Shown here piece by piece: positions 39,172 to 47,395 of a DNA stretch of 57,634 nt (position 1 is its first letter; the number at the start of each line of letters is the position of its first letter). The position numbers were made by a program, and so were the translations under genes. The DNA is from Gammaproteobacteria bacterium (GTDB taxonomy: Bacteria; Pseudomonadota; Gammaproteobacteria; UBA9214): the NCBI GenBank assembly GCA_022340485.1, contig JAJDNX010000075.1, positions 1 to 57,634 on the forward strand, read 5' to 3'. The notes under the pieces are model-generated. The model made no database searches, had not been told where the DNA came from, and saw only the letters and a program-made list of their open reading frames with translations.

Positions 39172-39578
39172 TGTGGCTGGTTGCTTTTCAACTGCTCGAT
39201 CATTTCGGGTTCAAGATCCATGCCCACGGACCTGTCTGGATTGATCGCGATAGCTGTGCCGCTGCCCGTCCTCTCAAGCACCCACTTGAACTCGGCAAGC
39301 AGGCCTCCATCGTAGCCAGGAAAATCCTGCATAAACTCCCTGGAGCGCTCGGGGCTGGTAAACAACACAAGCACCTCCCGGCCATCCTCTGTTTTCAATG
39401 TCAGTGGCATTGCCTTGCTGTGACTGGTAAATCCTTCGATCGCGATGGAATCCCTCACGGGCATGAACACCTGGGTATCCATGAGATACTCCATAAACCG
39501 TTCACTCGACAGTCGGCCGTCCTGGGCCGCCAGCAGTTTTTCCTCAAGTTCATTACGCGCTTCAAAATCATCTTGCAT
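39168..39578 (-). CDS. SseB-like N-terminal domain protein
   Basis: 136 residues, cytosolic. Resembles the SseB N-terminal domain: RNELEEKLLAAQDGRLSSERFMEYLMDTQVF, then PVRDSIAIEGF, and ALPLTLKTEDGREVLVLFTSPERSREF, ending with GTAIAINPDRSVGMDLEPEMI. This domain is found in SseB and in other proteins of unclear function. It is translationally coupled to the MrtJ-like protease by a 4-base overlap on the same strand, although a link in function is not evident. A terminator (39600-39620) separates it from the upstream yccA. Confidence 0.85.
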   Translation of the reverse strand: MQDDFEARNELEEKLLAAQDGRLSSERFMEYLMDTQVFMPVRDSIAIEGFTSHSKAMPLTLKTEDGREVLVLFTSPERSREFMQDFPGYDGGLLAEFKWVLERTGSGTAIAINPDRSVGMDLEPEMIEQLKSNQPH

Positions 39579-39599
39579 AACAGGTATCCAACAATAAAG

Positions 39600-39620
39600 A
39601 GGCCCCGCGAAGCGGGGCCT
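39600..39620 (-). terminator. Rho-independent terminator after yccA
   Basis: 9-bp stem AGGCCCCGC / GCGGGGCCT with a three-base loop. Read on the minus strand it is followed by CTTTATT, a weak T tract. It lies 25 bases past the yccA stop. Confidence 0.75.
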
Positions 39621-39644
39621 TTATATACTGGGATTCAGCTGGCC

Positions 39645-40313
39645 TTAGTCGTTGCCGCTAAACGCACCCAGCAACTGCAGCAGACTGATAAACAGGTTGT
39701 AGATAGAAATGAACAACGTCACCGTCGCCATGATGTAGTTGGTTTCACCGCCATGGATAATCTCGCTCGTCTGATACAGGATCAGCCCGGACATCAGCAG
39801 GATGAACATGGCAGAGACGGCCAGCGACAAACCTGGCATGGAGAAGAACATGCTGGCAATACCGGCCAGAAACGCCACCAGTATACCCACCATCAGGAAA
39901 CCGCCCAGAAAGCTGAAGTCCTTGCGGGTTGTCAATGCGTAGCCTGATAAACCCAGAAAGATAATACCGGTACCACCCATCGCGGTCATGACCACCTGGT
40001 CACCGTTGGGAATCGACAGGTACAGACTGATAATCGGGCCCAGCGTGAGTCCCATGAAACCTGTCAGGGCAAATACCGACACCAGACCCCAGGCACTGTT
40101 ACGTAACCGCGTGGTCAGGAACAGCAGACCAAAATAACCCACCAGCGTGATGACAATACCCATGGGTGGCATGTTGGTCATGACCGCAATGCCGGCACAG
40201 GCAGCACTGAACAGTAATGTCAGGGACAACAGTGTGTAGGTATTCCGCAGAACCTTGTTGGTCGCTAGCGCCGATTGTTGCGAAGTTGTAACGGTCCTAT
40301 CCATCATTCTCAT
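39645..40313 (-). CDS. yccA: Bax inhibitor-1/YccA family membrane protein
   Basis: Seven-span membrane protein; E. coli YccA modulates the FtsH protease and protects SecY. 222 residues from the ATG at 40313, with GAGGAACATTG upstream; alternative Met codons follow within 8 residues. Marks: NKVLRNTYTLLSLTLLFSAAC, LTGFMGLTLGPIISLYL, GTGIIFLGLSGYALTTRKDFSFLGGFLM, and the tail TVTLFISIYNLFISLLQLLGAFSGND, which resembles the conserved YccA C terminus. Monocistronic; divergent from the tRNA-Ser gene. Confidence 0.93.
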   Translation of the reverse strand: MRMMDRTVTTSQQSALATNKVLRNTYTLLSLTLLFSAACAGIAVMTNMPPMGIVITLVGYFGLLFLTTRLRNSAWGLVSVFALTGFMGLTLGPIISLYLSIPNGDQVVMTAMGGTGIIFLGLSGYALTTRKDFSFLGGFLMVGILVAFLAGIASMFFSMPGLSLAVSAMFILLMSGLILYQTSEIIHGGETNYIMATVTLFISIYNLFISLLQLLGAFSGND

Positions 40314-40492
40314 AATCAATGTTCCTCGTTCTCTATAGAAAATAACTGAACGACTGTTATGACATCCGTCACGCCGTTTCGTTCATCCAAGGATAACACC
40401 CCGGTTGGAAACAGCAACATGATTAACCTTGATTTATTTAAGGTATTTATCTAGTCAAACATTGCCGGATTCCGGTATCCTTGCGCTCCTGT

Positions 40493-40580
40493 GGAGAGGT
40501 GGCTGAGTGGTCGAAAGCGGCGGTCTTGAAAACCGTTGAGGCGCAAGCCTCCCAGGGTTCGAATCCCTGCCTCTCCGCCA
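40493..40580 (+). tRNA. tRNA-Ser (anticodon UGA)
   Basis: 88 nt including an encoded CCA. Acceptor stem GGAGAGG pairs with CCTCTCC, discriminator G. The anticodon loop CTTGAAA carries TGA. A long variable arm (GAGGCGCAAGCCTC) and T loop GGTTCGAATCC confirm tRNA-Ser. It marks the boundary between core genes (before) and a debris-rich region (after), a common site for genomic islands. Confidence 0.97.
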
Positions 40581-41036
40581 TATTATTCAGTAACTTAGGA
40601 CGTTTTTACGGAATTAGGCCAACTTATCCCGCGACCATTTGGACCACTAAGGAATGGCATCACCAGTGGTTGCGGCCTTAACATCTACTGCCCCGAGAAC
40701 CCCGTGACTCGTGACCAGATGGCGGTGTTTCTCGAACGTGGTATACGCGGCAGCGACTACAATCCCGGGGCAGATGTAGGAAATATCTTTCTGGATGTGC
40801 CCGCAAGCTATTGGGTAGGAGGATGGATTGAGTTGCTATACCTGCCAGATGCCTGCCCGTTGCGGTCTGTTACACACAGACAGGGTTCGCAGCAGGGGCA
40901 GGCATCTTACAACCCTTAACAACAACGGACATACGAAATTTTTAAGCATCCCCGACTATCGGACGATTTAAAGGGCAGGAGCTGGCTTTACCAGCGGCAG
41001 ATCAATCTGGCAGGCAATGCCGGGAGTGGGGAACAA
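40581..41036 (+). other. Gene-poor stretch after tRNA-Ser
   Basis: 456 bases with only the SLH fragment. The remainder (about 40920-41036) shows no recognised feature apart from a GGGGAACAA ribosome binding site for the gene at 41037. Confidence 0.6.
40653..40919 (+). pseudogene. S-layer homology (SLH) domain fragment
   Basis: From 40653 the frame reads NGITSGCGLNIYCPENPV followed by TRDQMAVFLERGI and, after a short acidic stretch, VFLDVPASYW-type residues (here IFLDVPASYWVGGWIELLY). These are the hallmarks of an SLH-type repeat found in bacterial surface proteins, in which 'GITSGCG ... RDQMAVFLERG' recurs. The reading frame lacks an N terminus and any signal peptide, and after about 40857 it becomes unrelated before the stop at 40919. 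Similarity begins abruptly about 70 bases after the tRNA. I call it a broken end of a surface protein gene. Confidence 0.75.
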
Positions 41037-41399
41037 ATGGATGCAAGTATCCTGAGTGTGATTCGGCGTGTTGCCACTACACGGGCATACCAGCCGGACG
41101 AGAAGGTATTCGTCGAAGGTTCACCAGGCACCACGATGTACGTCATCATCGATGGGAATGTCGAAATTAGTGTAGCAGGCAGGCTTATCGAAGTAGCTGG
41201 TCCAGGCAGGATCGTTGGCGAGATGGCGCTGATTGATTCCTGTAACCGGAGTGCGACTGTGGTGGCGAAAGACAATTGCGTCCTTGCGCAGATAAACGAG
41301 AGCGAGTTTCTATCGCTGATGGAGAAAACACCTCGTTTCGGGCTGGGCGTGATGAAGATTCTCGTAACCAGGCTACGCAACATGGATGCCATGATCTGA
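41037..41399 (+). CDS. Stand-alone cyclic-nucleotide-binding-domain protein
   Basis: 120 residues, essentially one cNMP-binding beta barrel with its C-terminal helix. Hallmarks: YQPDEKVFVEGSPGTTMYVIIDGNVEIS, then GPGRIVGEMALID and the NRSATVVAKDNC segment, where the Arg would contact the phosphate of the cyclic nucleotide (SATV after R). No DNA-binding or kinase domain follows, so it may act in trans or be a sensor for a protein encoded elsewhere. The ATG has GGGGAACAA upstream. Its neighbours are broken genes, and no partner is obvious. Confidence 0.85.
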   Translation: MDASILSVIRRVATTRAYQPDEKVFVEGSPGTTMYVIIDGNVEISVAGRLIEVAGPGRIVGEMALIDSCNRSATVVAKDNCVLAQINESEFLSLMEKTPRFGLGVMKILVTRLRNMDAMI

Positions 41400-42042
41400 T
41401 CTGTATGGACTTATTGGCAATTCCTATGGCCCGGATGCGAATTGCAGAAATCACTACCTCCGCCGGAGCTCCCTGCATCGTCACCCCCGCATGTGAGCGA
41501 ACCATTTTGAGTAGATAAGGCGCTTATTAGAAAAATGCCAGTGATACGTTTATTCATTGTTATTTAACTTCATAGAAACCTAATCGCGAGAAACCTGCCG
41601 ATCTGCTTCGGCTATGTCAATTATTTGACTAATTCACTAACTCGCCCACCATCACGGGATCGACTGGCGTCACTGAGTTCCCGCCAAGGGTCGAATTTAA
41701 AACCGGCACGATCCGGTCGAGCAAATCGGGATCGTTGTAGACCGCGGGGGTGTATTCATCCCTGATGCTAATCCGGGGCAACCGGTCCTCGGACATTCCG
41801 GCGGATCGCGCGATCAATAGATGGGAATACAATAAAGCGACTTGATCAAAAAATGAAAGGCTCGATAAAACGAAATGATGGCGTATAAGAGGGGACTTTT
41901 GAAAATCACCAACTAGAATTGTCGAGCAGCATCGGCCCAGGCTAGAGGCATATTAGGGTGAATCAACTGACACCCCGTATCAATGAAGCATTTTCAATGC
42001 ACTACCAACAGCACGCGGCGCAGTAGTTTAATACGTTGTAGT
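41400..42042. other. Degenerate stretch before the S8 protease
   Basis: About 640 bases holding only the M20 remnant. The rest is AT-rich and shows no gene, RNA or repeat that I can support. Confidence 0.55.
41629..41832 (-). pseudogene. M20-family metallopeptidase/amidohydrolase remnant
   Basis: On the minus strand the frame reads IARSAGMSEDRLPRISIRDEYTPAVYNDPDLLDRIV in two adjacent stretches, followed by TPVDPVMVGE. This resembles the C-terminal part of M20D amidohydrolases (EYTPAxYND..., then V-x-P-VM-GGEDF). The zinc-site continuation expected after GE (DF...) is missing, the frame stops at once, and the catalytic N-terminal half is absent. A decayed gene piece. About 200 bases on either side up to 42042 hold nothing recognised. 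Confidence 0.7.
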
Positions 42043-45000
42043 ATGGGGCACATAAGGAAAACATATCAATTGTGTGTATTCTTATTGCACGCAATTCTGT
42101 TGCTTACTGCGCCAGCGAACGCTGCAACATGGACAACCATCAGTGGCCGTGTTTTAACCCAGAAGGCTGAACCAGTGTGTGCCATCGTACTGGCCAACGG
42201 CCAGCACACGTTTTCGTGTGGGGGCACTGGTAATTACCACCTCTACGTTCCTCTCAATAGTAACGGCCTTATTACGCTTCAAGTCTTTGCATCTGGCTTT
42301 GCGCCATTCAGGCAAACCCTGAATGCGGATCAGGCAATCGGATACAGCGTCTTCATGGATCGAGATGATTCTGGACGATCTTTATCACTCAGTCACTATG
42401 AGTTTCCATCTTCACGTCCCGGCTGGATGTTAGTCAGTGGTTATATTGACTACAAGGGTTCTCCAATATGTGCCATGATCCTGATCAATGGTCAGAGCAT
42501 GTTTTCCTGCAACCAGAATCTGGGACGATATAGCCTCGAAGTTCCATTGGATAGCAGTGGCAATATCACACTGCAGGCTTTCGCTGCAGGATTTCTTCCA
42601 TATCGCATTACATTCCCCGGGGATAATGAATCAACCACGTTCAAAATCAGTGGAGATATCACTGCTACCGGAGGAAGTGAAGTTGATGGAGATGTGAATG
42701 ACCCGGCTGCGCCCTATATTCCCAATGACACTCTTGCGACACCTCAGGACATACCAAATCCTGTCATTCTCGGTGGTTATGTCAATCAACCGGGTGAGGG
42801 GAGGCCTGGCCGTTCCCAACTGGTAGGCGATTCGAGTGATCTCTACAAAATATCTGTTGTTGCCGGCCAGCGTATTACCCTCATCATTAGTGACTCTTCC
42901 TTCCTAAATGACCTTGACCTGTTTTTGGGCGACAGCAAAGGAAACCTTATAGGCAGTTCTGAAGGCGTTGGGAACACAGAAACCATCCTAGTACCGGCTA
43001 CCGGGGCCTATCTAATCGAGGTCTTTTCATATTCTGGCGCATCATCTTATGTTCTGACTGTTGGCCAAGTGACCCTGACCAGTTCAGAAGAGACGCTAAG
43101 CGTAGTGGATGAATTCATTCCCGGTGACATGGTGGTACGATTTGATGAAGCTAGCAACCTGAAATCGCGTGGTGCTACTAGCCTATCGTCAAAAGCGAGT
43201 GCCATTGGCTTAGCCGCTAAAGCCGGAGCTCTCAGCAGGGAAGTGCTGCTTACCCTTGGCAAGGATGAGCAAAAAATTGCGGCCATGAAGACGCTCAATA
43301 TAAATGCTTCAGAAAAACGTCAGTCTGTCTTGATGCAGAGTGCAAATATTGGCTCGAAAAAGATTGAAACGATTAGAACGATCAAGGCATTGCGGCGGCG
43401 TTCTGATGTAAAACACGCAAACCCAAACTATATTTTTCAACCTTTCTTGTTACCAAACGATAACGGTTATCCCTTTCAGTGGCACTACCCAATGATTAAT
43501 CTACCTCAGGCATGGAATGTTACAACGGGTAGTAATGATGTCACTGTCGCAGTAATAGATACAGGCGTGATCCTTTCGCACCCGGATTTGCAAGGAAGGT
43601 TACTACCGGGCTACGACTTCATCCGTGACCAAACTATGTCACGAGATGGAGACGGCATTGATGCCGACCCAGATGATCCAGGAGATCTTGGTAACAATGG
43701 ATTATCAACATTCCATGGTACACATGTTGCGGGAACGATTGGGGCGGCTACCAACAATGCGACAGGAGTTTCAGGTGTTACCTGGTCAACATCAATTATG
43801 CCTCTACGCGTTCTCGGGTACCTGGGAGGTACTTCATACGATATATACCAAGCAATTCGTTATGCTGCCGGTCTAAGTAATGACTCTGGAACCCTGCCTG
43901 CGCAAAGGGCTGATGTGATTAACCTGAGTCTGGGAGGCGGCGGATATTCCCAAGAAGCTCAAGACTTGTTCGCTGACGTAAGGGATCAAGGTGTTATTGT
44001 CATCGCGGCAGCAGGTAATAACGACACCAGCTTTCCATCCTACCCGGCATCTTATAGTGGAGTAATATCGGTAAGCGCCGTAAATATCAAAAAGGAAAAA
44101 GCATCGTACTCGAACTTCGGAGCTACTATTGATGTGGCAGCTCCAGGAGGTGATTCCACTCCGGATATTAATGGCGATGGATATCCAGATGCTGTCTTAA
44201 GTACTGCCGGTGATGATGCGTCGGGTAATATCTTGCCAGTTTATTTACCCTATCAAGGAACATCAATGGCTTCACCGCATGTCGCGGGTGTTGCGGCTTT
44301 AATGAAGGCAGTAGATCCTGTATTGACACCCGCGGCCTTTGATACCCTCCTGTCCAGTGGGCAACTGACGGACGATCTGGGATCAGCTGGTCGTGATGAT
44401 CTTTACGGGTATGGATTGATCAATGCTCATAAAGCAGTCGTTGCGGCTGGTAGCGCGCCAACAGCACCGCATCTGGTAGCCAATCCTGCATCACTCAATT
44501 TTGGAAATATTGAAACATCATTATCACTAACCCTTGAGAATGGCGGCGGCGGGGTAGTGTCTGTGAATGCACCAGTAGTTGCTGCATTATGGTTGACGGT
44601 TATTGAGAGTGATGTAGATAGTAATAACAACGGTACCTATACCGTTACTGTCAATCGTGCGGGTCTGGCACCAGGTACCTATTCGGCCATAATTACAGTT
44701 ACATCTTCTGCTAACACCATTTCTATACCCGTAATTATGCAAAATAGCAATGTTGCTGTACCAGCAGATGCAGGTCTCCAGTATGTTCTGCTCGTTGACC
44801 CTTCAACAAATGAGCCGATAGATGCAGTTGCTACTAGCGCTATTAACGGGCGTTATTCCTATAGTTTTTCTGGTGTGCCAAGTGGTACCTATCTGATCAT
44901 ATCTGGCAGTGATAATGACAATGATTCCTACATCTGTGATGCAGGCGAGTCATGTGGCGCATTTCTCACTATTGATAATCCGCTAGAAATTAACGTGAAT

Positions 45001-45111
45001 ACGGACTTGTCATTGAGCGACTTTCAAACGGGTTATATCACTGGTGTTTCAGGGTTTTCAAGTGAGGCAAATCGTGTTGCTAGAAGATTCCACAAAAGTC
45101 CCGCTAAATAA
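42043..45111 (+). CDS. Secreted S8 (subtilisin-like) protease with two C-x12-C domains
   Basis: 1022 residues from the ATG at 42043; an upstream in-frame ATG at 41983 would add 20 residues before the signal peptide and lacks a ribosome binding site. Signal peptide: HIRKTYQL, hydrophobic core, cut near TAPANA (residue 27). Two copies of a C-x12-C domain follow (about 32-95, Cys46/Cys59; about 130-191, Cys143/Cys156). Then a pre-peptidase-C-like domain (about 240-341), a propeptide-like helical part, and the protease: Asp506 in VIDTGVILSHPD, His561 in GTHVAGTIGA, Ser741 in GTSMASPHVAG. After it come a choice-of-anchor-like beta domain (about 800-900) and a Ser/Thr-rich tail without a membrane anchor. 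Base use is more AT-rich than the core genes. Extracellular role inferred. Confidence 0.9.
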   Translation: MGHIRKTYQLCVFLLHAILLLTAPANAATWTTISGRVLTQKAEPVCAIVLANGQHTFSCGGTGNYHLYVPLNSNGLITLQVFASGFAPFRQTLNADQAIGYSVFMDRDDSGRSLSLSHYEFPSSRPGWMLVSGYIDYKGSPICAMILINGQSMFSCNQNLGRYSLEVPLDSSGNITLQAFAAGFLPYRITFPGDNESTTFKISGDITATGGSEVDGDVNDPAAPYIPNDTLATPQDIPNPVILGGYVNQPGEGRPGRSQLVGDSSDLYKISVVAGQRITLIISDSSFLNDLDLFLGDSKGNLIGSSEGVGNTETILVPATGAYLIEVFSYSGASSYVLTVGQVTLTSSEETLSVVDEFIPGDMVVRFDEASNLKSRGATSLSSKASAIGLAAKAGALSREVLLTLGKDEQKIAAMKTLNINASEKRQSVLMQSANIGSKKIETIRTIKALRRRSDVKHANPNYIFQPFLLPNDNGYPFQWHYPMINLPQAWNVTTGSNDVTVAVIDTGVILSHPDLQGRLLPGYDFIRDQTMSRDGDGIDADPDDPGDLGNNGLSTFHGTHVAGTIGAATNNATGVSGVTWSTSIMPLRVLGYLGGTSYDIYQAIRYAAGLSNDSGTLPAQRADVINLSLGGGGYSQEAQDLFADVRDQGVIVIAAAGNNDTSFPSYPASYSGVISVSAVNIKKEKASYSNFGATIDVAAPGGDSTPDINGDGYPDAVLSTAGDDASGNILPVYLPYQGTSMASPHVAGVAALMKAVDPVLTPAAFDTLLSSGQLTDDLGSAGRDDLYGYGLINAHKAVVAAGSAPTAPHLVANPASLNFGNIETSLSLTLENGGGGVVSVNAPVVAALWLTVIESDVDSNNNGTYTVTVNRAGLAPGTYSAIITVTSSANTISIPVIMQNSNVAVPADAGLQYVLLVDPSTNEPIDAVATSAINGRYSYSFSGVPSGTYLIISGSDNDNDSYICDAGESCGAFLTIDNPLEINVNTDLSLSDFQTGYITGVSGFSSEANRVARRFHKSPAK
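42136..42615 (+). repeat. Two C-x12-C domain copies inside the S8 protease
   Basis: Copy A (42136-42328) reads PVCAIVLANGQHTFSC and ends LQVFASGFAPFR; copy B (42430-42615) reads PICAMILINGQSMFSC and ends LQAFAAGFLPYR. Both keep Cys-x12-Cys, a Pro-Leu turn 11-12 residues later, and the GF-x-P motif. The protein at 52967-54178 has two further copies. Confidence 0.9.
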
Positions 45112-45154
45112 ATATGACAACACCCGGTTTAAGGTTTTTTATTTCGCAGATTAA

Positions 45155-45520
45155 TTACATCATCGATGATGCGCATGTCTGCATGCCCAAAATAACCGAC
45201 CAGCTGCAGATAACATCAAACTCATCATTTTCATTATGCAGGAAGCCTGGTTTTACCCTGTGCGATTCCAGGTTTTCCGGTAAAGAAGACAGCCCGGGTT
45301 CAGTTCCTGCGATGGGTAAACGCCGTTCGGGTGCTGGCATTTTGTCAACACCGACTACATGTGATGGTGCATACTCCAAGGCCAGTCCCAGCGCAGTTGT
45401 TCCTTCGCCACAACCAAAGTCAAGAATTCCGGTTCTCCAGGGAAGAATAAATCCCGACCCATTTTGCGATTGTTGCTGTGTCTGCTTGTCCCGGCAGTCT
45501 CTGTAATTTCTTTCAGTGTG
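45155..45520 (-). pseudogene. Class I SAM-dependent methyltransferase remnant
   Basis: The minus-strand frame opens after an in-frame TGA near 45523 with no good start codon, and shows the SAM-binding motif ILDFGCGEGTTALGLALE, followed by HVVGVD, the post-I acidic residue. Further on, NDEFDVICSWSV is the usual motif IV region (FDxIxxxxV). The frame then drifts and stops at 45155, after about 120 residues, where a real enzyme would have 200 or more. The 45112-45154 and 45521-45778 flanks hold nothing else recognised. A decayed or truncated gene. Confidence 0.7.
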
Positions 45521-45778
45521 CAGTCAGCCGACACTGGCCAAGGTATGAAAAAGATATGTACATCTCGCCGTCTGCTACCAGTATAATCACCTTATTATCC
45601 GTGTGCCTGCACCATTCAATCCATTTCCACCCTAACAGAAGAGGTGCAGCTTATCGGTTAGCCTTGCGGATTTCCGGTGATCATCCTGCTCACGATGAAT
45701 ATCTTGCGTGCGGCTGTCCTTGCAGGCGACGGCACTCAAGGCAAGGAATCATCCAGTTAGGTATGACGTGTTGGTTTT
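45521..45778. other. Spacer before the glycosyltransferase cluster
   Basis: 258 bases with no recognisable gene or RNA. It must contain the promoter of the downstream cluster, but no hexamer pair is convincing, and the ATG at 45779 has only a weak ribosome binding site. Confidence 0.4.
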
Positions 45779-47395
45779 ATGTCCGAAGAGATTAAATACA
45801 ACGTCGATTGCATGGTGATCCGTAACAGCCGGATCTTCGGGTTCGGCTGGGTGTTTCACCCGTACAGGCTGACAAAGTCTGTGCGTGTCGAGCTGAAAAC
45901 AGCCGGAGGCGATACGATCACTCTTCCGGTAGTGTATGGTAGACCACGAAAAGACGTATCCTGCCATTATCCAGATACCCGATATTCGCTACGCTGTGGC
46001 TTTGTCGTTTATGGCGGCTGGCCGGCAACAGCTGAGATCATCGAGACCCGTCTTGCAGGCGAGGCAGATGGAGAGGCTTTCCAGTTGCCGGTACCACCAA
46101 CGATGCTGTCAGGTGCTTCGGTCATGCCGATTGCTGCCCATCCTTACCGGTTGATGATTGGGCGTGCATGGTCACTGTTAAGGCATGGCAATATAAAACT
46201 GCTGCTGCTTAAGGCCCGGCGTTACCGTGCCGGCAAGCCAACCAGTCACGGTGATGTATCCACTGCTGCGCAACGACAGCTTGAGAATAACAACTGCTCG
46301 CGATTTATCCTTGTGCTGGACCATGATCTGGGTGGTGGGGCCAATAATTACCGGGAAGAGCTGATTAGGGAGTACCTGGCAGATGACTGCGGTACACTGT
46401 TACTGTCTTTTCACATGCTTTCACTGCAATTTACCCTAGAAATATGTACATCCGACAGCAGGCAGCGTTTCAGTATCTCCGGACTGGATTCCCTGATCAG
46501 GCTGGCTGAAGATGGCCTCATCAGCAAGACCTTTTACAACAATGCGGTGTCATTCGAATATCCCGAGGATGTTCCAGACCTGCTGGTAACGCTGCGCCGT
46601 GTGTACGGGATTCCACTCACTATCGCCATCCACGATTATTTCCCGATTTGCCCGTCACATTTCCTGCTTGATGACAGTGAAAAGTACTGCGGAATTCCTG
46701 ATATAGAGACCTGCAGTCGATGTCTGCCAAAGATATCCTTCTGGTTCGTCTCATTTTTCGAGTCACGGGACATTCGCATGTGGCGCAACAAGTGGGGTAC
46801 CTGCCTTGACCTTGCGGACAGTGTGCTTTGTTTTTCCAAGGCCTCCCGGAACCTGCTAGTCAAGGCCTATCCAGACCTGCGTACTGACCGGATTGATGTT
46901 GTACCTCACGTGACAAGCTTTTACCCCTCAAGAAAACCGCAGCTGGATCGTTCCTCCGGTCTGCATATCGGTGTCCTTGGAGAGATCGGATTTCACAAGG
47001 GCGGAGCCGTTATCCAGGCCCTGTCAGAGGAAATTATCAGACAGAAAGCAGCTACCCGTATATCTGTCATTGGCACACTTGAAGCGGATTGTGATGTAAC
47101 GGTCGTATCGGAGACCGGGCCCTATGACTATTCCAACTTGGTTGATATGGTCGAGGCCAGTGGCGCGAACGTTTTCCTGTTTCCTTCCATCTGGCCCGAG
47201 ACCTTCTCCTATGTTGTAGAGGAATTAATGCAACTGGAAGTGCCAATCGTATGTTTCGACATGGGGGCACCCGCCGAGCGGATCAGGCACTATCCCAAGG
47301 GAAAGCTGATCCCTTTGTCGGATGCGCGCGAGATCCTGTCGCGTTTGAATACAATCTATGCTGAACTAACGAGGCCGAAGACCATCGGTGTATGA
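45779..47395 (+). CDS. Glycosyltransferase (GT4-like) with N-terminal accessory domain
   Basis: 538 residues, cytosolic. Residues 1 to about 90 form a beta-rich domain (SRIFGFGWVFHPYRLTKSV, YSLRCGFVVYGGW) of the kind fused to surface-glycan glycosyltransferases. From about residue 170 a GT-B fold appears: FILVLDHDLGGGANNYREEL, then HDYFPICPSHFL, LCFSKASRNLLVKAYPDL, VLGEIGFHKGGAVIQAL, and the nucleotide-sugar-binding FPSIWPETFSYVVEELMQLEVPIV (split here into E-x7-E context), typical of GT4. Substrate unknown. First gene of a polysaccharide cluster; overlaps the next gene by 4 bases. Confidence 0.88.
   Translation: MSEEIKYNVDCMVIRNSRIFGFGWVFHPYRLTKSVRVELKTAGGDTITLPVVYGRPRKDVSCHYPDTRYSLRCGFVVYGGWPATAEIIETRLAGEADGEAFQLPVPPTMLSGASVMPIAAHPYRLMIGRAWSLLRHGNIKLLLLKARRYRAGKPTSHGDVSTAAQRQLENNNCSRFILVLDHDLGGGANNYREELIREYLADDCGTLLLSFHMLSLQFTLEICTSDSRQRFSISGLDSLIRLAEDGLISKTFYNNAVSFEYPEDVPDLLVTLRRVYGIPLTIAIHDYFPICPSHFLLDDSEKYCGIPDIETCSRCLPKISFWFVSFFESRDIRMWRNKWGTCLDLADSVLCFSKASRNLLVKAYPDLRTDRIDVVPHVTSFYPSRKPQLDRSSGLHIGVLGEIGFHKGGAVIQALSEEIIRQKAATRISVIGTLEADCDVTVVSETGPYDYSNLVDMVEASGANVFLFPSIWPETFSYVVEELMQLEVPIVCFDMGAPAERIRHYPKGKLIPLSDAREILSRLNTIYAELTRPKTIGV

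Noticed and set aside
40493-40580. Integrase or duplicated tRNA end marking an active island
   Set aside because: No integrase gene and no second copy of the tRNA 3' end was seen up to 57634.
40988-41392. Minus-strand ORF of 134 codons
   Set aside because: It is antisense to the cNMP-binding protein; its translation shows no domain, whereas the plus strand shows a clear one.
45114-45506. Plus-strand ORF of 130 codons
   Set aside because: Its translation is Cys/Ser/Pro-rich without pattern, and the opposite strand shows the methyltransferase remnant.
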